Source: Palsa-1188 sp050010575 (lineage in GTDB: Bacteria > Bacillota > DSM-12270 > Thermacetogeniales > Thermacetogeniaceae). From it: a stretch of 42,195 bases of DNA. The notes under the pieces were generated by a model that was not told the origin of the DNA, made no database searches, and saw only the letters and a program-made list of their open reading frames with translations. The DNA lies in NCBI GenBank assembly GCA_050010575.1, contig JBEKKU010000005.1, positions 1 to 42,195 of the forward strand, given 5' to 3'. Positions 24,712 through 32,578 of the stretch are shown one piece after another (position 1 is the stretch's first letter; each line of letters starts with the position of its first letter). The position numbers and the translations under genes are program-made.

Positions 24712-25785
24712 CTGGCTAGCGAGGACCGCACCGAACAACCAACTCAAAAGCGGCGGGAGGAAACCCGTAAAAAGGGTATGGTGGCGCGCAGTGTGGAGCT
24801 GAACTCCGCCCTGATCCTGCTGGCCACCTTTTACTGCTTAAAACTTCTGGGGTTGTGGATCGGTGGCCGCTCGCTGGAGTTCACAACGCAGATCATGGAG
24901 ATGATCGGGCAGCAGTGGGGAAGCAGTACCTTCAATCAACTGCTGATCCTATCGGCTGCAGCATTTGCCGAAATCGCTGTCCCGATCATGCTGGTAGCCA
25001 TGACAGCCGGATGCGTCGCCAATCTCGTCCAAGTGGGCTTCATGTTCATACCGGAGCTGATCATGCCCAAACTGGAAAGAATCAACCCCCTCGAGGGTTT
25101 AAAAAGGATCATCTCCCGGCGGGCGCTGGTCGAGTTGCTGAAAGCGGTAATAAAAATCGGGGTGGCGGGCTATATCGCCTTTGGTGTCGTCAATTCCAGC
25201 GCTTACATTTTTCCACGCCTGATGGATATGGGATTGCCGGACACTATCGCCATCCTGGGCAATCTTGGCAGCACGATTGTCTTTCGGGTGGGGCTGTTCT
25301 TTTTGGTGCTGGCTGTGGCTGATTATGCTTTTCAGTACACAGAGCATATGAAAATGATGCGCATGACCAAACAGGAAGTAAAAGAGGAACTGCGACAGTT
25401 TGAGGGAGATCCTCAGATCAAGGGTAGAATACGCCAGCGCCAGCGGCAGTTTGCCATGCAGCGGATGATGCAGCAGGTGCCCAAGGCGGATGTCGTCATC
25501 ACCAACCCGACGCACTATGCTGTTGCCCTCAAATACGAGGCCCGCAGGAACCGAGCGCCCGTCGTGCTGGCCAAAGGTGTTGACGAGTTGGCTCAGCGGA
25601 TCAGGGATACTGCCAGGGAGCATGACGTGATCATTTACGAGGATCCCCTGCTGGCCCAGACCCTGTACAAGACGGTGGAGATCGGCCAGGCGATACCGGA
25701 GAGCCTCTATGAAGCGGTGGCCAACGTGCTGGCCTTCGTGTACAGATTGCGGCCCGGTTACTTTAAAAATAAGGGAAGGCGCTAA
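24712..25785 (+). CDS. flhB: Flagellar export switch protein FlhB, apparent CTG start
   Basis: 357 residues if begun at CTG 24712. Four membrane helices are followed by a cytoplasmic domain with the self-cleaving Asn265-Pro-Thr-His (VVITNPTHYAVALKYE), which switches export from hook to filament substrates. The conserved cytoplasmic N-terminus (EDRTEQPTQKRREETRKKG, then MVARSVELN) lies upstream of the first ATG (24778). Between the in-frame stop (TAG, 24709) and that ATG there is no ATG, GTG or TTG, only CTG 24712. That CTG has AGGCGGTGATC ending four bases upstream, with nine bases from the core, one mismatch from an ideal ribosome site. A one-base sequencing error would be the alternative. 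Confidence 0.9.
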   Translation: MASEDRTEQPTQKRREETRKKGMVARSVELNSALILLATFYCLKLLGLWIGGRSLEFTTQIMEMIGQQWGSSTFNQLLILSAAAFAEIAVPIMLVAMTAGCVANLVQVGFMFIPELIMPKLERINPLEGLKRIISRRALVELLKAVIKIGVAGYIAFGVVNSSAYIFPRLMDMGLPDTIAILGNLGSTIVFRVGLFFLVLAVADYAFQYTEHMKMMRMTKQEVKEELRQFEGDPQIKGRIRQRQRQFAMQRMMQQVPKADVVITNPTHYAVALKYEARRNRAPVVLAKGVDELAQRIRDTAREHDVIIYEDPLLAQTLYKTVEIGQAIPESLYEAVANVLAFVYRLRPGYFKNKGRR

Positions 25786-25791
25786 CAAGCA

Positions 25792-27849
25792 ATGCCAGAG
25801 ATGTCTCCGACTCCGCCCCAGTTTCGTTACAATGATATAATAGTGGCCGTGGCCGTGATCCTGGTCGTGGTGATGATGATCATCCCGCTCCCGGCCGGCC
25901 TGCTCAGCATCTTGCTGATCTTCAACATCTCCCTGTCCCTGCTGGTGCTGTTGGTGGCGCTGTTCGTGCAAGAAACCCTGGAGTTTTCAGTATTTCCGAC
26001 CCTGATCCTGGTGATGACGATCTTCCGGCTCTCGCTCAACATCTCCACCACCAGGCAGATCTTATTAAACGCCTATGCCGGTGAGGTGGTCCAGAAGTTT
26101 GGCGGCCTGGTCATCGGCGGAAACCCAGTGGTGGGATTTATCATCTTTTTGATCCTGGTGGTGATCCAGTTCGTCGTCATCACCAAGGGTGCCGAACGGG
26201 TTTCCGAGGTGGCGGCCCGGTTCACCCTGGACGCCATGCCCGGCAAGCAGATGAGCATTGATGCCGACCTGAACGCCGGACTGATCGCCGAACAGGAGGC
26301 CAAGCTGAGGCGGGCGAAAATACAGCAGGAGGCCGATTTCTACGGGTCTATGGACGGCGCCAGCAAGTTCGTGCGGGGAGATTCCATCGCCGCCCTGATC
26401 ATTTTGGTGATCAACGTGCTGGGCGGCTTCATCATCGGTATTGCCCAGAAGAACATGGGCTTATCATCCGCCCTGCAGACGTACACCCTTTTAACCGTGG
26501 GCGACGGGTTGGTGACCCAGATCCCGGCCCTGCTGATCTCTACGGCGGCAGGCATCATCGTCACCAGGACCGGAAGCGGCGGCAGCTTCGGGGTTGACCT
26601 GACCAGGCAGCTGTTCGGCTTACCAAAGGCGCTCGGTATAGCCAGCGGCATCCTGATCCTGCTGGCGCTGCTGGGCATGCCCCCGTTTCCTGTCATCCTG
26701 ATGTCGGCTCTCCTGGGCGGCCTCGCCTACACCCTGAATCGCTCCTCCAAACAGTCGCAGCGGCAGGAGACAGAATCTGCCCGCAGCCGGGAACTGGATG
26801 AGATGAAAAAACCGGAACACGTGCTGGCTCTTGTCCAGGTGGATACCCTGGAGATCGAACTGGGGTACAGCCTGATCCCGCTGGTGGATGCCAAGAGGGG
26901 AGGAGACCTGCTGGACCGGGTCCTGATGGTCAGAAAGCAGTGCGCCCTGGACCTCGGGTTCATCATCCCTCCGGTGCGCCTGCGCGACAACATGCAGTTG
27001 GAAAACAGCTCCTACTCAATCAAGATCAGGGGTTCGGTGGTTGGCAAGGGGATCATCATGATGGAACACTGCCTGGCGATAGGCCCTGATGTCAAATCGC
27101 AGTTTAAGGGGATCGAAACAACGGAGCCCACCTTCGGGTTGCCGGCACTGTGGATCTCCGATAGCATCAAAGATGAGGTGGAGGTGGCGGGCTTTACGGT
27201 GGTCGAGCCCTCAGCCGTGATCGCCACCCATCTCACCGAGATCGTAAAAAAACATGCCTATGAGATCATCAGCAGACAGGATGTCCAGAGCCTGCTCGAT
27301 TTTGTCAAGAAAACCAACAGCGCTGTCGTCAGCGAACTGGTGCCGGAACTGTTGAGCCTGGGAGAAGCCCAGAAGGTGCTGTCCAATCTGCTGCGAGAGC
27401 GCGTACCTATTCGCGATCTGATAACCATCCTGGAGGCCCTGGCCAACTCCGCCCGCCACACCAAGGATACCGCCCTGCTCACGGAGTACGTGCGGCAGGC
27501 TCTGGGCCGGCAGATCACCGGGGGCCTGCTGGAGGCGGACCAGAAACTCTATGTGCTGACCTTCGAGCCAGGCCTGGAGCAGTCTCTGAAAGAAAGCCTG
27601 CCCCAGAATGAACAGGGGCATCTGGCGCTGGACCCGCAGCGGGCTCAGCAGATTATGGAACACCTGCGCCTGGCCGTAGAAAATGCGGTCCGGTCCGGGC
27701 ACCAGCCGCTGTTGTTGTGTGCCCCGGGGCTGAGATTCTATTTTAAGCGCCTGTCCGAGAAAGTATTGCCAGCCCTGACTGTGATCTCCTATAATGAAAT
27801 GCAACCGGATACTCCTGTGGAGTCGTTGGGGATGGTGGGCGTCAATTAA
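25792..27849 (+). CDS. flhA: Flagellar export-gate protein FlhA
   Basis: 685 residues. There are about eight membrane helices in the first 330 residues, with the family stretches LEFSVFPTLILVMTIFRLSL, NISTTRQILLNAYAGEVVQK and GAERVSEVAARFTLDAMPGK. The following FHIPEP-type part has DADLNAGLIAEQEAKLRRAK. The cytoplasmic domain (about 340-685) contains docking sites for chaperones and FliJ. ATG 25792 follows flhB by six bases. In most Firmicutes flhF follows flhA; here fliA follows directly. Confidence 0.97.
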   Translation: MPEMSPTPPQFRYNDIIVAVAVILVVVMMIIPLPAGLLSILLIFNISLSLLVLLVALFVQETLEFSVFPTLILVMTIFRLSLNISTTRQILLNAYAGEVVQKFGGLVIGGNPVVGFIIFLILVVIQFVVITKGAERVSEVAARFTLDAMPGKQMSIDADLNAGLIAEQEAKLRRAKIQQEADFYGSMDGASKFVRGDSIAALIILVINVLGGFIIGIAQKNMGLSSALQTYTLLTVGDGLVTQIPALLISTAAGIIVTRTGSGGSFGVDLTRQLFGLPKALGIASGILILLALLGMPPFPVILMSALLGGLAYTLNRSSKQSQRQETESARSRELDEMKKPEHVLALVQVDTLEIELGYSLIPLVDAKRGGDLLDRVLMVRKQCALDLGFIIPPVRLRDNMQLENSSYSIKIRGSVVGKGIIMMEHCLAIGPDVKSQFKGIETTEPTFGLPALWISDSIKDEVEVAGFTVVEPSAVIATHLTEIVKKHAYEIISRQDVQSLLDFVKKTNSAVVSELVPELLSLGEAQKVLSNLLRERVPIRDLITILEALANSARHTKDTALLTEYVRQALGRQITGGLLEADQKLYVLTFEPGLEQSLKESLPQNEQGHLALDPQRAQQIMEHLRLAVENAVRSGHQPLLLCAPGLRFYFKRLSEKVLPALTVISYNEMQPDTPVESLGMVGVN

Positions 27850-27867
27850 ACCCTGGAGGCAGCCGAT

Positions 27868-28650
27868 GTGACCGAGTTATCAGCAAAAAGCGACGATTGC
27901 TCTCTGTTGTGGGAGAAGTTGAGCAGAGAGAAGGACAAGGAAGCCCGGGATCAGCTGATCCTGGCCTATGTCTCCCTGGTTAAATACATCGCCGGCAGGC
28001 TGGCGATCTTTTTTCAGGGCTACTATGATATGGATGACCTGATCAGCGCCGGGATCCCCGGGCTGATCAATGCCGTCGACAGGTACAGCCCCGATAAGGG
28101 GGCCAAGTTTGAGACCTTTGCCACCATCAAAATTCGCGGCGCCATTCTGGATTGGGTCAGGTCTTTCAGTTGGGTGCCGCGGTCAGTCTATTCAGAGGCG
28201 CGGAAAGTGGAAGAGGCGATCGCTCAGTTGGAGCAAGAACTGGGGAGAACTCCCGACGAGGCTGAAGTGGCCGGGTTCCTGGGTCTGCCGGTAGAGCAAT
28301 ACGATCATTTGCTGGAAAGGATAGCGCCGGTGACCCTGCTGGCCCTGGATGACCCCAGGCACCAGGAAATTAGTTTTTTAGATCAGAGTGATCAGGCCAA
28401 GGGTACCGATGCGGTGGTCGAGCAGCTTGCTCTCGAGGAGATGAAGCAGGAGTTGGCTGCCGGTATCTCCAGGCTGCCAGAGAAGGAACAACTGGTCATA
28501 TCCCTGTACTACTATAGCGGCCTGACCCTGAAAGAGATCGGAAAGGTCTTGCACGTGACCGAATCCCGGGTATCGCAACTGCACACCAAAGCGGTATTGA
28601 GGCTCAGGAAATATTTCAAGCTGCATCTCCCGGAGGCTGTTGGTTCATGA
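27868..28650 (+). CDS. fliA: Flagellar sigma factor sigma28 (FliA/SigD/WhiG)
   Basis: 260 residues, without region 1. Region 2 is LVKYIAGRLAIFFQGYYDMD, DLISAGIPGLINAVDRYSPD and FETFATIKIRGAILDWVRS. Region 3 is VEEAIAQLEQELGRTPDEAE. Region 4 is LPEKEQLVISLYYYSGLTLK with a recognition helix in HVTESRVSQLHTKAVLRL. It directs late flagellar transcription. Start GTG 27868 after CTGGAGG. Its anti-sigma factor gene flgM lies immediately downstream, and sigma28-like sites are visible before flgM, fliC, fliD and cheA. Confidence 0.96.
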   Translation: MTELSAKSDDCSLLWEKLSREKDKEARDQLILAYVSLVKYIAGRLAIFFQGYYDMDDLISAGIPGLINAVDRYSPDKGAKFETFATIKIRGAILDWVRSFSWVPRSVYSEARKVEEAIAQLEQELGRTPDEAEVAGFLGLPVEQYDHLLERIAPVTLLALDDPRHQEISFLDQSDQAKGTDAVVEQLALEEMKQELAAGISRLPEKEQLVISLYYYSGLTLKEIGKVLHVTESRVSQLHTKAVLRLRKYFKLHLPEAVGS

Positions 28651-28658
28651 TCGCGATC

Positions 28659-28694
28659 GATAAAACTTGACAACGGACGATATCAAGTTTTATC
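28659..28694. repeat. Perfect 12-bp inverted repeat in the fliA-flgM gap
   Basis: GATAAAACTTGA (28659-28670) and TCAAGTTTTATC (28683-28694) are exact reverse complements separated by 12 bases. The stem is AT-rich and no T-run follows, so it is a poor intrinsic terminator. It covers the -35 elements of both candidate flgM promoters, which fits an operator. Confidence 0.8.
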
Positions 28695-28696
28695 TA
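28667..28696 (+). promoter_or_regulatory. Possible sigmaA promoter before flgM
   Basis: TTGACA (28667-28672) is followed after 18 bases by TATCTA (28691-28696). The -35 is perfect and the -10 matches 4 of 6. It overlaps the inverted repeat and the sigma28-like site, and would allow early flgM-flgN transcription. Confidence 0.4.
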
Positions 28697-28709
28697 AGAG
28701 TGACGATAT
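28683..28709 (+). promoter_or_regulatory. Candidate sigma28 promoter for flgM-flgN-flgK-flgL
   Basis: TCAA (28683-28686), 15-bp spacer, GACGATAT (28702-28709): 10 of 12 positions match TAAA-N15-GCCGATAT. A second GACGATAT copy lies 26 bases upstream (28676-28683) without a matching -35. FlgM under sigma28 control is the usual feedback arrangement. Confidence 0.55.
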
Positions 28710-28728
28710 ACAATTAGGGGTGAACGAG

Positions 28729-29046
28729 ATGGAAGTGATCATACCACCGAGCAACGCCACAGCAGTCTCTAAAGCATATAAAACTGTCGTGAAAAAAACC
28801 AACCAGGCAGGAGGCGGCCAGTCTACAGTCGCAGATGCTGCCGACAGCGTGGCCCTGTCTTCGGATGCCAAGGCTGCGTTGGAGATTACCAAGGCGGCGG
28901 CAGCCAAGGCCCGTACGCTTCCGGAGACCAGAGACAAACTGGTCGAGTCTCTCCAAGAGGAGATCCAGAACGAACAATACCAGCCTGATCATTTGCAGAC
29001 AGCTGCCAACATGCTGTCAGACCTGATCACCGGGGAGCAACGGTAA
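28729..29046 (+). CDS. flgM: Anti-sigma28 factor FlgM
   Basis: About 105 residues. The C-terminal half carries the sigma28-binding pattern: DSVALSSDAKAALEITKAA, then RTLPETRDKLVESLQEEIQN and YQPDHLQTAANMLSDLI. FlgM blocks FliA until exported. The N-terminal half is longer than average and low in recognisable motifs. I chose ATG 28729, eight bases after a GGGG ribosome core; GTG 28720 is in frame. It lies directly after fliA and before flgN. Confidence 0.93.
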   Translation: MEVIIPPSNATAVSKAYKTVVKKTNQAGGGQSTVADAADSVALSSDAKAALEITKAAAAKARTLPETRDKLVESLQEEIQNEQYQPDHLQTAANMLSDLITGEQR

Positions 29047-29050
29047 TACC

Positions 29051-29533
29051 ATGAGCGGCAACCGTGCTAACCTACTCGCTGTTTTAAAAGAACAGTCTGA
29101 TGCCGTCAATCTGCTTATCGAGCTCGGGCTGGCTGAGATTGATGCCTTTAAAAAGGATGATATCCCGAGCCTGATCTCCATCACGGAGAGGCAGCGGGAT
29201 GCTGTGGACAGGACGCAGCGCCTGGAGCAGTGGAAAGTGGTTTTATTGAGGGAGATCGGGTCTCAACAGGTGGTAGATAATATCAGCCAATGCCAAGTTC
29301 TGGAGTCCATAACCGATTTCAGCCAGGAGATAGAAGCGGAGACCAGGCATCTGGGCGAACTTGTCAAGAGACTCAAGGAGATCAATGAAACCAATCGTTT
29401 GCTGGCAAGCATGTCCATGGGCTTCGTCAAGACGATCCAGAGAGCGCTGGGAATGGCGACCGGGAGTTACGATGCCAGGGGGATGCTATCCGGGCCTCCG
29501 GTATGTGTAGGGAGACTCGACGCTTCGGTATAA
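29051..29533 (+). CDS. flgN: Flagellar hook-associated chaperone FlgN
   Basis: 160 residues, almost wholly helical: LLAVLKEQSDAVNLLIELGL, SLISITERQRDAVDRTQRLE, then LKEINETNRLLASMSMGFVK. This is the FlgN/YvyG export-chaperone pattern for FlgK and FlgL, both encoded next. Start ATG 29051, four bases after flgM. The last 20 residues are not helical and look like an extra tail. Confidence 0.88.
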   Translation: MSGNRANLLAVLKEQSDAVNLLIELGLAEIDAFKKDDIPSLISITERQRDAVDRTQRLEQWKVVLLREIGSQQVVDNISQCQVLESITDFSQEIEAETRHLGELVKRLKEINETNRLLASMSMGFVKTIQRALGMATGSYDARGMLSGPPVCVGRLDASV

Positions 29534-29547
29534 GTGGAGGTGCGACC

Positions 29548-31344
29548 TTGTCCGATCTAGGTTTATCAATTGCGGTGAGCGGGCTTCTCGCCCAGAAGCA
29601 GAGCATCGATGTCATCAGCCAGAACATCGCCAACGCCAGCACTGACGGCTATAGCAGACAGAGGGTGGAGTTGGAGACCAAGAACCCGTGGCCAAGCCCC
29701 TCCGTGCAGATGGCGTCCGGCCCCGGCCAGTTCGGTACCGGGGTGGAGGTAGAGGCTATCAGCCGTACCCGTGACCTGTTTCTGGATCAGCAGATCAGGC
29801 AGCAGAACGGCCTGCAGGGGGAGTGGCAGCAGCGCAGCGATGCCCTGAGCCAGGTAGAGACCGTCTTCACGGAGCCCTCCACTACCGGACTGAGTTCGGT
29901 CATGAGTAGTTTCTGGTCCGCCTGGAACCAGCTTAGCGAGACTGCTGACAGTTCACCGGTGCGAGCCACCGTGGCAGCGTCTGCCACCACCCTGGCAGAC
30001 ACCTTGAGGAGCACTTACGGGCAGTTGCAGACGCTGCAGGGCAACTTGAATGATCAGATCGGTATCAAAGTGAGCCACGTAAACGACGACCTTACCCAGA
30101 TCGGTGCTTTGAACAAGCAGATTCAGATTATCAGTATCTCCGGATTAACTCCCAACGACCTGATGGACCGGCGGGATGCCCTTTTGAAAGACCTCAGCCA
30201 GACGGTTAACATTCAGACAACGATGCAAAAGGACAACACTGTAACGGTTGCGGTGGGCAACGCTACCGTGGTGAGCGGCCCGGATGTCACCAAACTGCAG
30301 CTGGTGACGGACAGCAAGGGCAACAACCAGGTAGGACTTGAGCTGGGGAGCAACAGCAATATTATCTCCTGGGCCGACCTGAGCGGCGAGTTGCAGGGCC
30401 TGGCTTATGCCCGGGATAATGATGTGGGCGGGTATATGACCGGCCTGGACCAACTGGCGACTAGCCTGGCCAATCAGGTCAACACCCAGCACATGCAGGG
30501 GTATGGGCTTAACGGAGAGACCGGCATCCCCTTTTTTGTGGGAAGCGATAATGCAGTTGCTCCCCCTGCCACTGCCAGCCAGGTCACCAGCGCTGGATCC
30601 ATCTACGTCAATCCCTACATTACCGCCAACACGGACCGGATCGGGGCCGCCACTGGCCTGACCCAATCAACCACCACCACGCAAGGCGTTGCTTCGAGTA
30701 CTGCTCAAGTGGAGACGCTGACAGTGGGCAGCGGAGCAACAGCGAGCGGGACCCTCAAGGTCGTGTTAACGGCGGCGGGAATGGGCAATTCTCCTAAAAC
30801 ACTCTCGGTGGCTGTGGCAGCCGGCGACAGCGCCTCGGCAATCGCCGGCAAGATCCAGACTGCCCTGAACAGTGACAGTGATATTCAGGGTTTTTTTACC
30901 GTCGGGGGCACTAACGCCGACGTGACCTTGACTGCGAAAACCGCCTCCGCCAATGATGACACCATGAAGCTGGCTGTCTATGGCAACAACATCGCCTCCG
31001 GTGACAACGGCAACGCCCTGCTGATCTCCCAGTTAAAGGATCAGCAGACAACCTTTAAAGATGGCACGGGTACGGTCATATCCACGGCTACTACCGATAG
31101 TTTCTTTAACAGCATGATCTCTAAGCTGGGAGTAGACTCCAGCCAGGCCAAGAACATGGTAACAAACCAGAAGGCCCTGGTGGCACAGCTCCAAAATAAA
31201 GCAGATTCAGTTTCCGGGGTCTCCCTGGATGAGGAGATGGCCAGCCTGACTCAGTACCAGACAGCTTACGAGGCTTCGGCCAAGCTGATCAATGTGATCG
31301 ACGCGATGATGGCCACCGTCATCAACATGGTGCCGGCGCAATGA
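29548..31344 (+). CDS. flgK: Hook-filament junction protein FlgK (HAP1) with an inserted domain
   Basis: 598 residues from TTG 29548 (seven bases after GGAGG). N-terminal family blocks are LGLSIAVSGLLAQKQSIDVI and QNIANASTDGYSRQRVELE. The middle has LDQQIRQQNGLQGEWQQRSD and LMDRRDALLKDLSQTVNIQT. The C-terminus ends VSLDEEMASLTQYQTAYEAS and KLINVIDAMMATVINM. About residues 378-480 (30679-30987) form an extra beta-rich, Thr/Ala/Val-rich segment set precisely between DRIGAATG and SGDNGNALL, which are normally close together in FlgK. The insert resembles domains I know from phage structural and surface proteins. Flanking FlgK sequence looks intact. Confidence 0.95.
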   Translation: MSDLGLSIAVSGLLAQKQSIDVISQNIANASTDGYSRQRVELETKNPWPSPSVQMASGPGQFGTGVEVEAISRTRDLFLDQQIRQQNGLQGEWQQRSDALSQVETVFTEPSTTGLSSVMSSFWSAWNQLSETADSSPVRATVAASATTLADTLRSTYGQLQTLQGNLNDQIGIKVSHVNDDLTQIGALNKQIQIISISGLTPNDLMDRRDALLKDLSQTVNIQTTMQKDNTVTVAVGNATVVSGPDVTKLQLVTDSKGNNQVGLELGSNSNIISWADLSGELQGLAYARDNDVGGYMTGLDQLATSLANQVNTQHMQGYGLNGETGIPFFVGSDNAVAPPATASQVTSAGSIYVNPYITANTDRIGAATGLTQSTTTTQGVASSTAQVETLTVGSGATASGTLKVVLTAAGMGNSPKTLSVAVAAGDSASAIAGKIQTALNSDSDIQGFFTVGGTNADVTLTAKTASANDDTMKLAVYGNNIASGDNGNALLISQLKDQQTTFKDGTGTVISTATTDSFFNSMISKLGVDSSQAKNMVTNQKALVAQLQNKADSVSGVSLDEEMASLTQYQTAYEASAKLINVIDAMMATVINMVPAQ

Positions 31345-31380
31345 TGACCACCGTCATCGAGGCGAGAAGGGAGTAGGAGT

Positions 31381-32301
31381 ATGCGTATCACCAACCATAT
31401 GCTGATGACAAACACTCTCAACAACCTGCAGAACAACCTGGCCAGCCTGCAGAATGCGCAAAACCAGATGTCTTCAGGCAAGACTGTGAGCGAGCCTTCG
31501 GACAATCCGGTGGCCACCAGCCGGATCATGACCCTGAATTCCAGCCTGGCGGCCCAGGATCGCTATAACAGCAACATCGGAGATGCTGAGAATTTTCTAA
31601 GCATCTCGGACACGGCACTGGGTAGTCTCTCAAGCTCCCTGCAGAACATCAGGAACCTGATGCTTCAGGGAGGCACTGATACAACTACTGCCGACGACAG
31701 GGCTGCTATCGGGGAGCAGGTCGACCAGATCATCAGCCAGATGGTAGAGGACGGCAACAGCATGAACGGCAGCCAGTACATGTTCGGGGGGTACAGCACC
31801 TCGTCCCAGCCGCTGACCAGGAATGGTGATGCCATCACCTACAACGGGGATGGCGGGCAGATCGATTACCCACTTGCTCAGGGTGTTCAGATGAGCGTCA
31901 ATACCGATGGCAACAGCCTCTTCCAGGTTAGCGCCAGCGCGGCTTCCTCAGGGCCAGGCAACTCCGACCTGTTCAATACCCTGATCGAGATCAAGAACGA
32001 TTTGAAGAGCAACACCAACGTCTCGGATCTGACGGGGACTTTGCTGACCAAGCTTGATGATATCAGCAGCCAGGTGCTCTCTCTGCGATCTGTCGTCGGG
32101 GCCAAGACCAACCGTCTCGATGCAGCCAAGAGCAGGAACGAGACCGACAAGACAGCGATGACCACTGTCCTATCCAGCTTGCAGGATGTCGACGTTGCCC
32201 AGGCCTCCGTAGAGTATAGCGAGAAGTCCTATGTCTACCAGGCTGCCCTGGCCACCGCTGCCAAGGTGTTGACTCCCTCCCTGGTGGATTACCTGAAGTA
32301 A
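31381..32301 (+). CDS. flgL: Hook-filament junction protein FlgL (HAP3)
   Basis: 306 residues, flagellin-like at both ends. N-terminus: MRITNHMLMTNTLNNLQNNL and NQMSSGKTVSEPSDNPVATS. C-terminus: SLRSVVGAKTNRLDAAKSRN, DVDVAQASVEYSEKSYVYQA and ALATAAKVLTPSLVDYL. It sits between FlgK and the filament. Start ATG 31381 after GGGAGTAGGAG; 36 bases after flgK. Confidence 0.95.
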   Translation: MRITNHMLMTNTLNNLQNNLASLQNAQNQMSSGKTVSEPSDNPVATSRIMTLNSSLAAQDRYNSNIGDAENFLSISDTALGSLSSSLQNIRNLMLQGGTDTTTADDRAAIGEQVDQIISQMVEDGNSMNGSQYMFGGYSTSSQPLTRNGDAITYNGDGGQIDYPLAQGVQMSVNTDGNSLFQVSASAASSGPGNSDLFNTLIEIKNDLKSNTNVSDLTGTLLTKLDDISSQVLSLRSVVGAKTNRLDAAKSRNETDKTAMTTVLSSLQDVDVAQASVEYSEKSYVYQAALATAAKVLTPSLVDYLK

Positions 32302-32578
32302 TCTCCGTGCTACAAACTACAAAAGCAGCGCGCCAGGCGCTTAGGCGCCCCACCTATTCATTCTGTCCGGCCCATTATCAGTCCCGGCCGCCTGTTGGCG
32401 CGCCCCTGTGCGGTTTCGCAGGTTAGCGGTGGTCTCACCGGCTATAAAAGCAGCGATGGGGATATCCTGCAAAAAAACAGGGTCTTGCATTGGTGATGAA
32501 TGGCAGGAATTCGGGTTTATAAATGAAAATATATAATGGAAGCACTAGCATTTTCGGAGGGAGCATCAGGAGATGAAA
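32302..32578 (+). ncRNA. GC-rich structured leader before the HD-GYP gene, class unknown
   Basis: No credible gene lies here. A GGCGC-TTAG-GCGCC hairpin is at 32336-32349. From 32402 to 32462 the sequence can fold as a three-way junction. A CCCC/GGGG closing stem (32403-32406 with 32458-32461) encloses CTG(T)GCG-GTTT-CGCAG and AGCGGTG-GTCT-CACC(G)GCT, followed by an unpaired ATAAAAGCAGCGAT. AAAAGCAGCG occurs twice (32321, 32446). It does not match the c-di-GMP-I, fluoride or purine riboswitch consensus that I know. Because a possible -10 (TATAAT, 32532-32537) lies after it, the fold would be transcribed only from flgL or a promoter further upstream. Confidence 0.35.

Noticed and set aside
24058..24747. 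229-codon minus-strand frame over fliR
   Set aside because: It is antisense to a clear FliR and its Gln/His-rich make-up reflects complementarity to a hydrophobic membrane protein.
25099..25971. 290-codon minus-strand frame across flhB/flhA
   Set aside because: It is antisense to strongly conserved FlhB and FlhA sequence, is His/Gln-rich as expected for the complement of this codon usage, and has no ribosome site.
27211..27804. 197-codon minus-strand frame over the flhA 3' half
   Set aside because: It is antisense to the conserved FlhA cytoplasmic domain, with no ribosome site.
28659..28694. fliA terminator
   Set aside because: The stem is perfect but AT-rich and is followed by TAAGAG rather than a T-run; it overlaps promoter elements, so I call it a possible operator instead.
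32402..32462. tRNA or c-di-GMP-I riboswitch
   Set aside because: There is no acceptor stem, anticodon arm or TTCGA loop for a tRNA, and the GEMM-I conserved blocks are not found.
32532..32537. Full sigmaA promoter for the HD-GYP gene
   Set aside because: TATAAT is perfect, but no acceptable -35 is found 16-18 bases upstream, so I mention it only as a possible -10.
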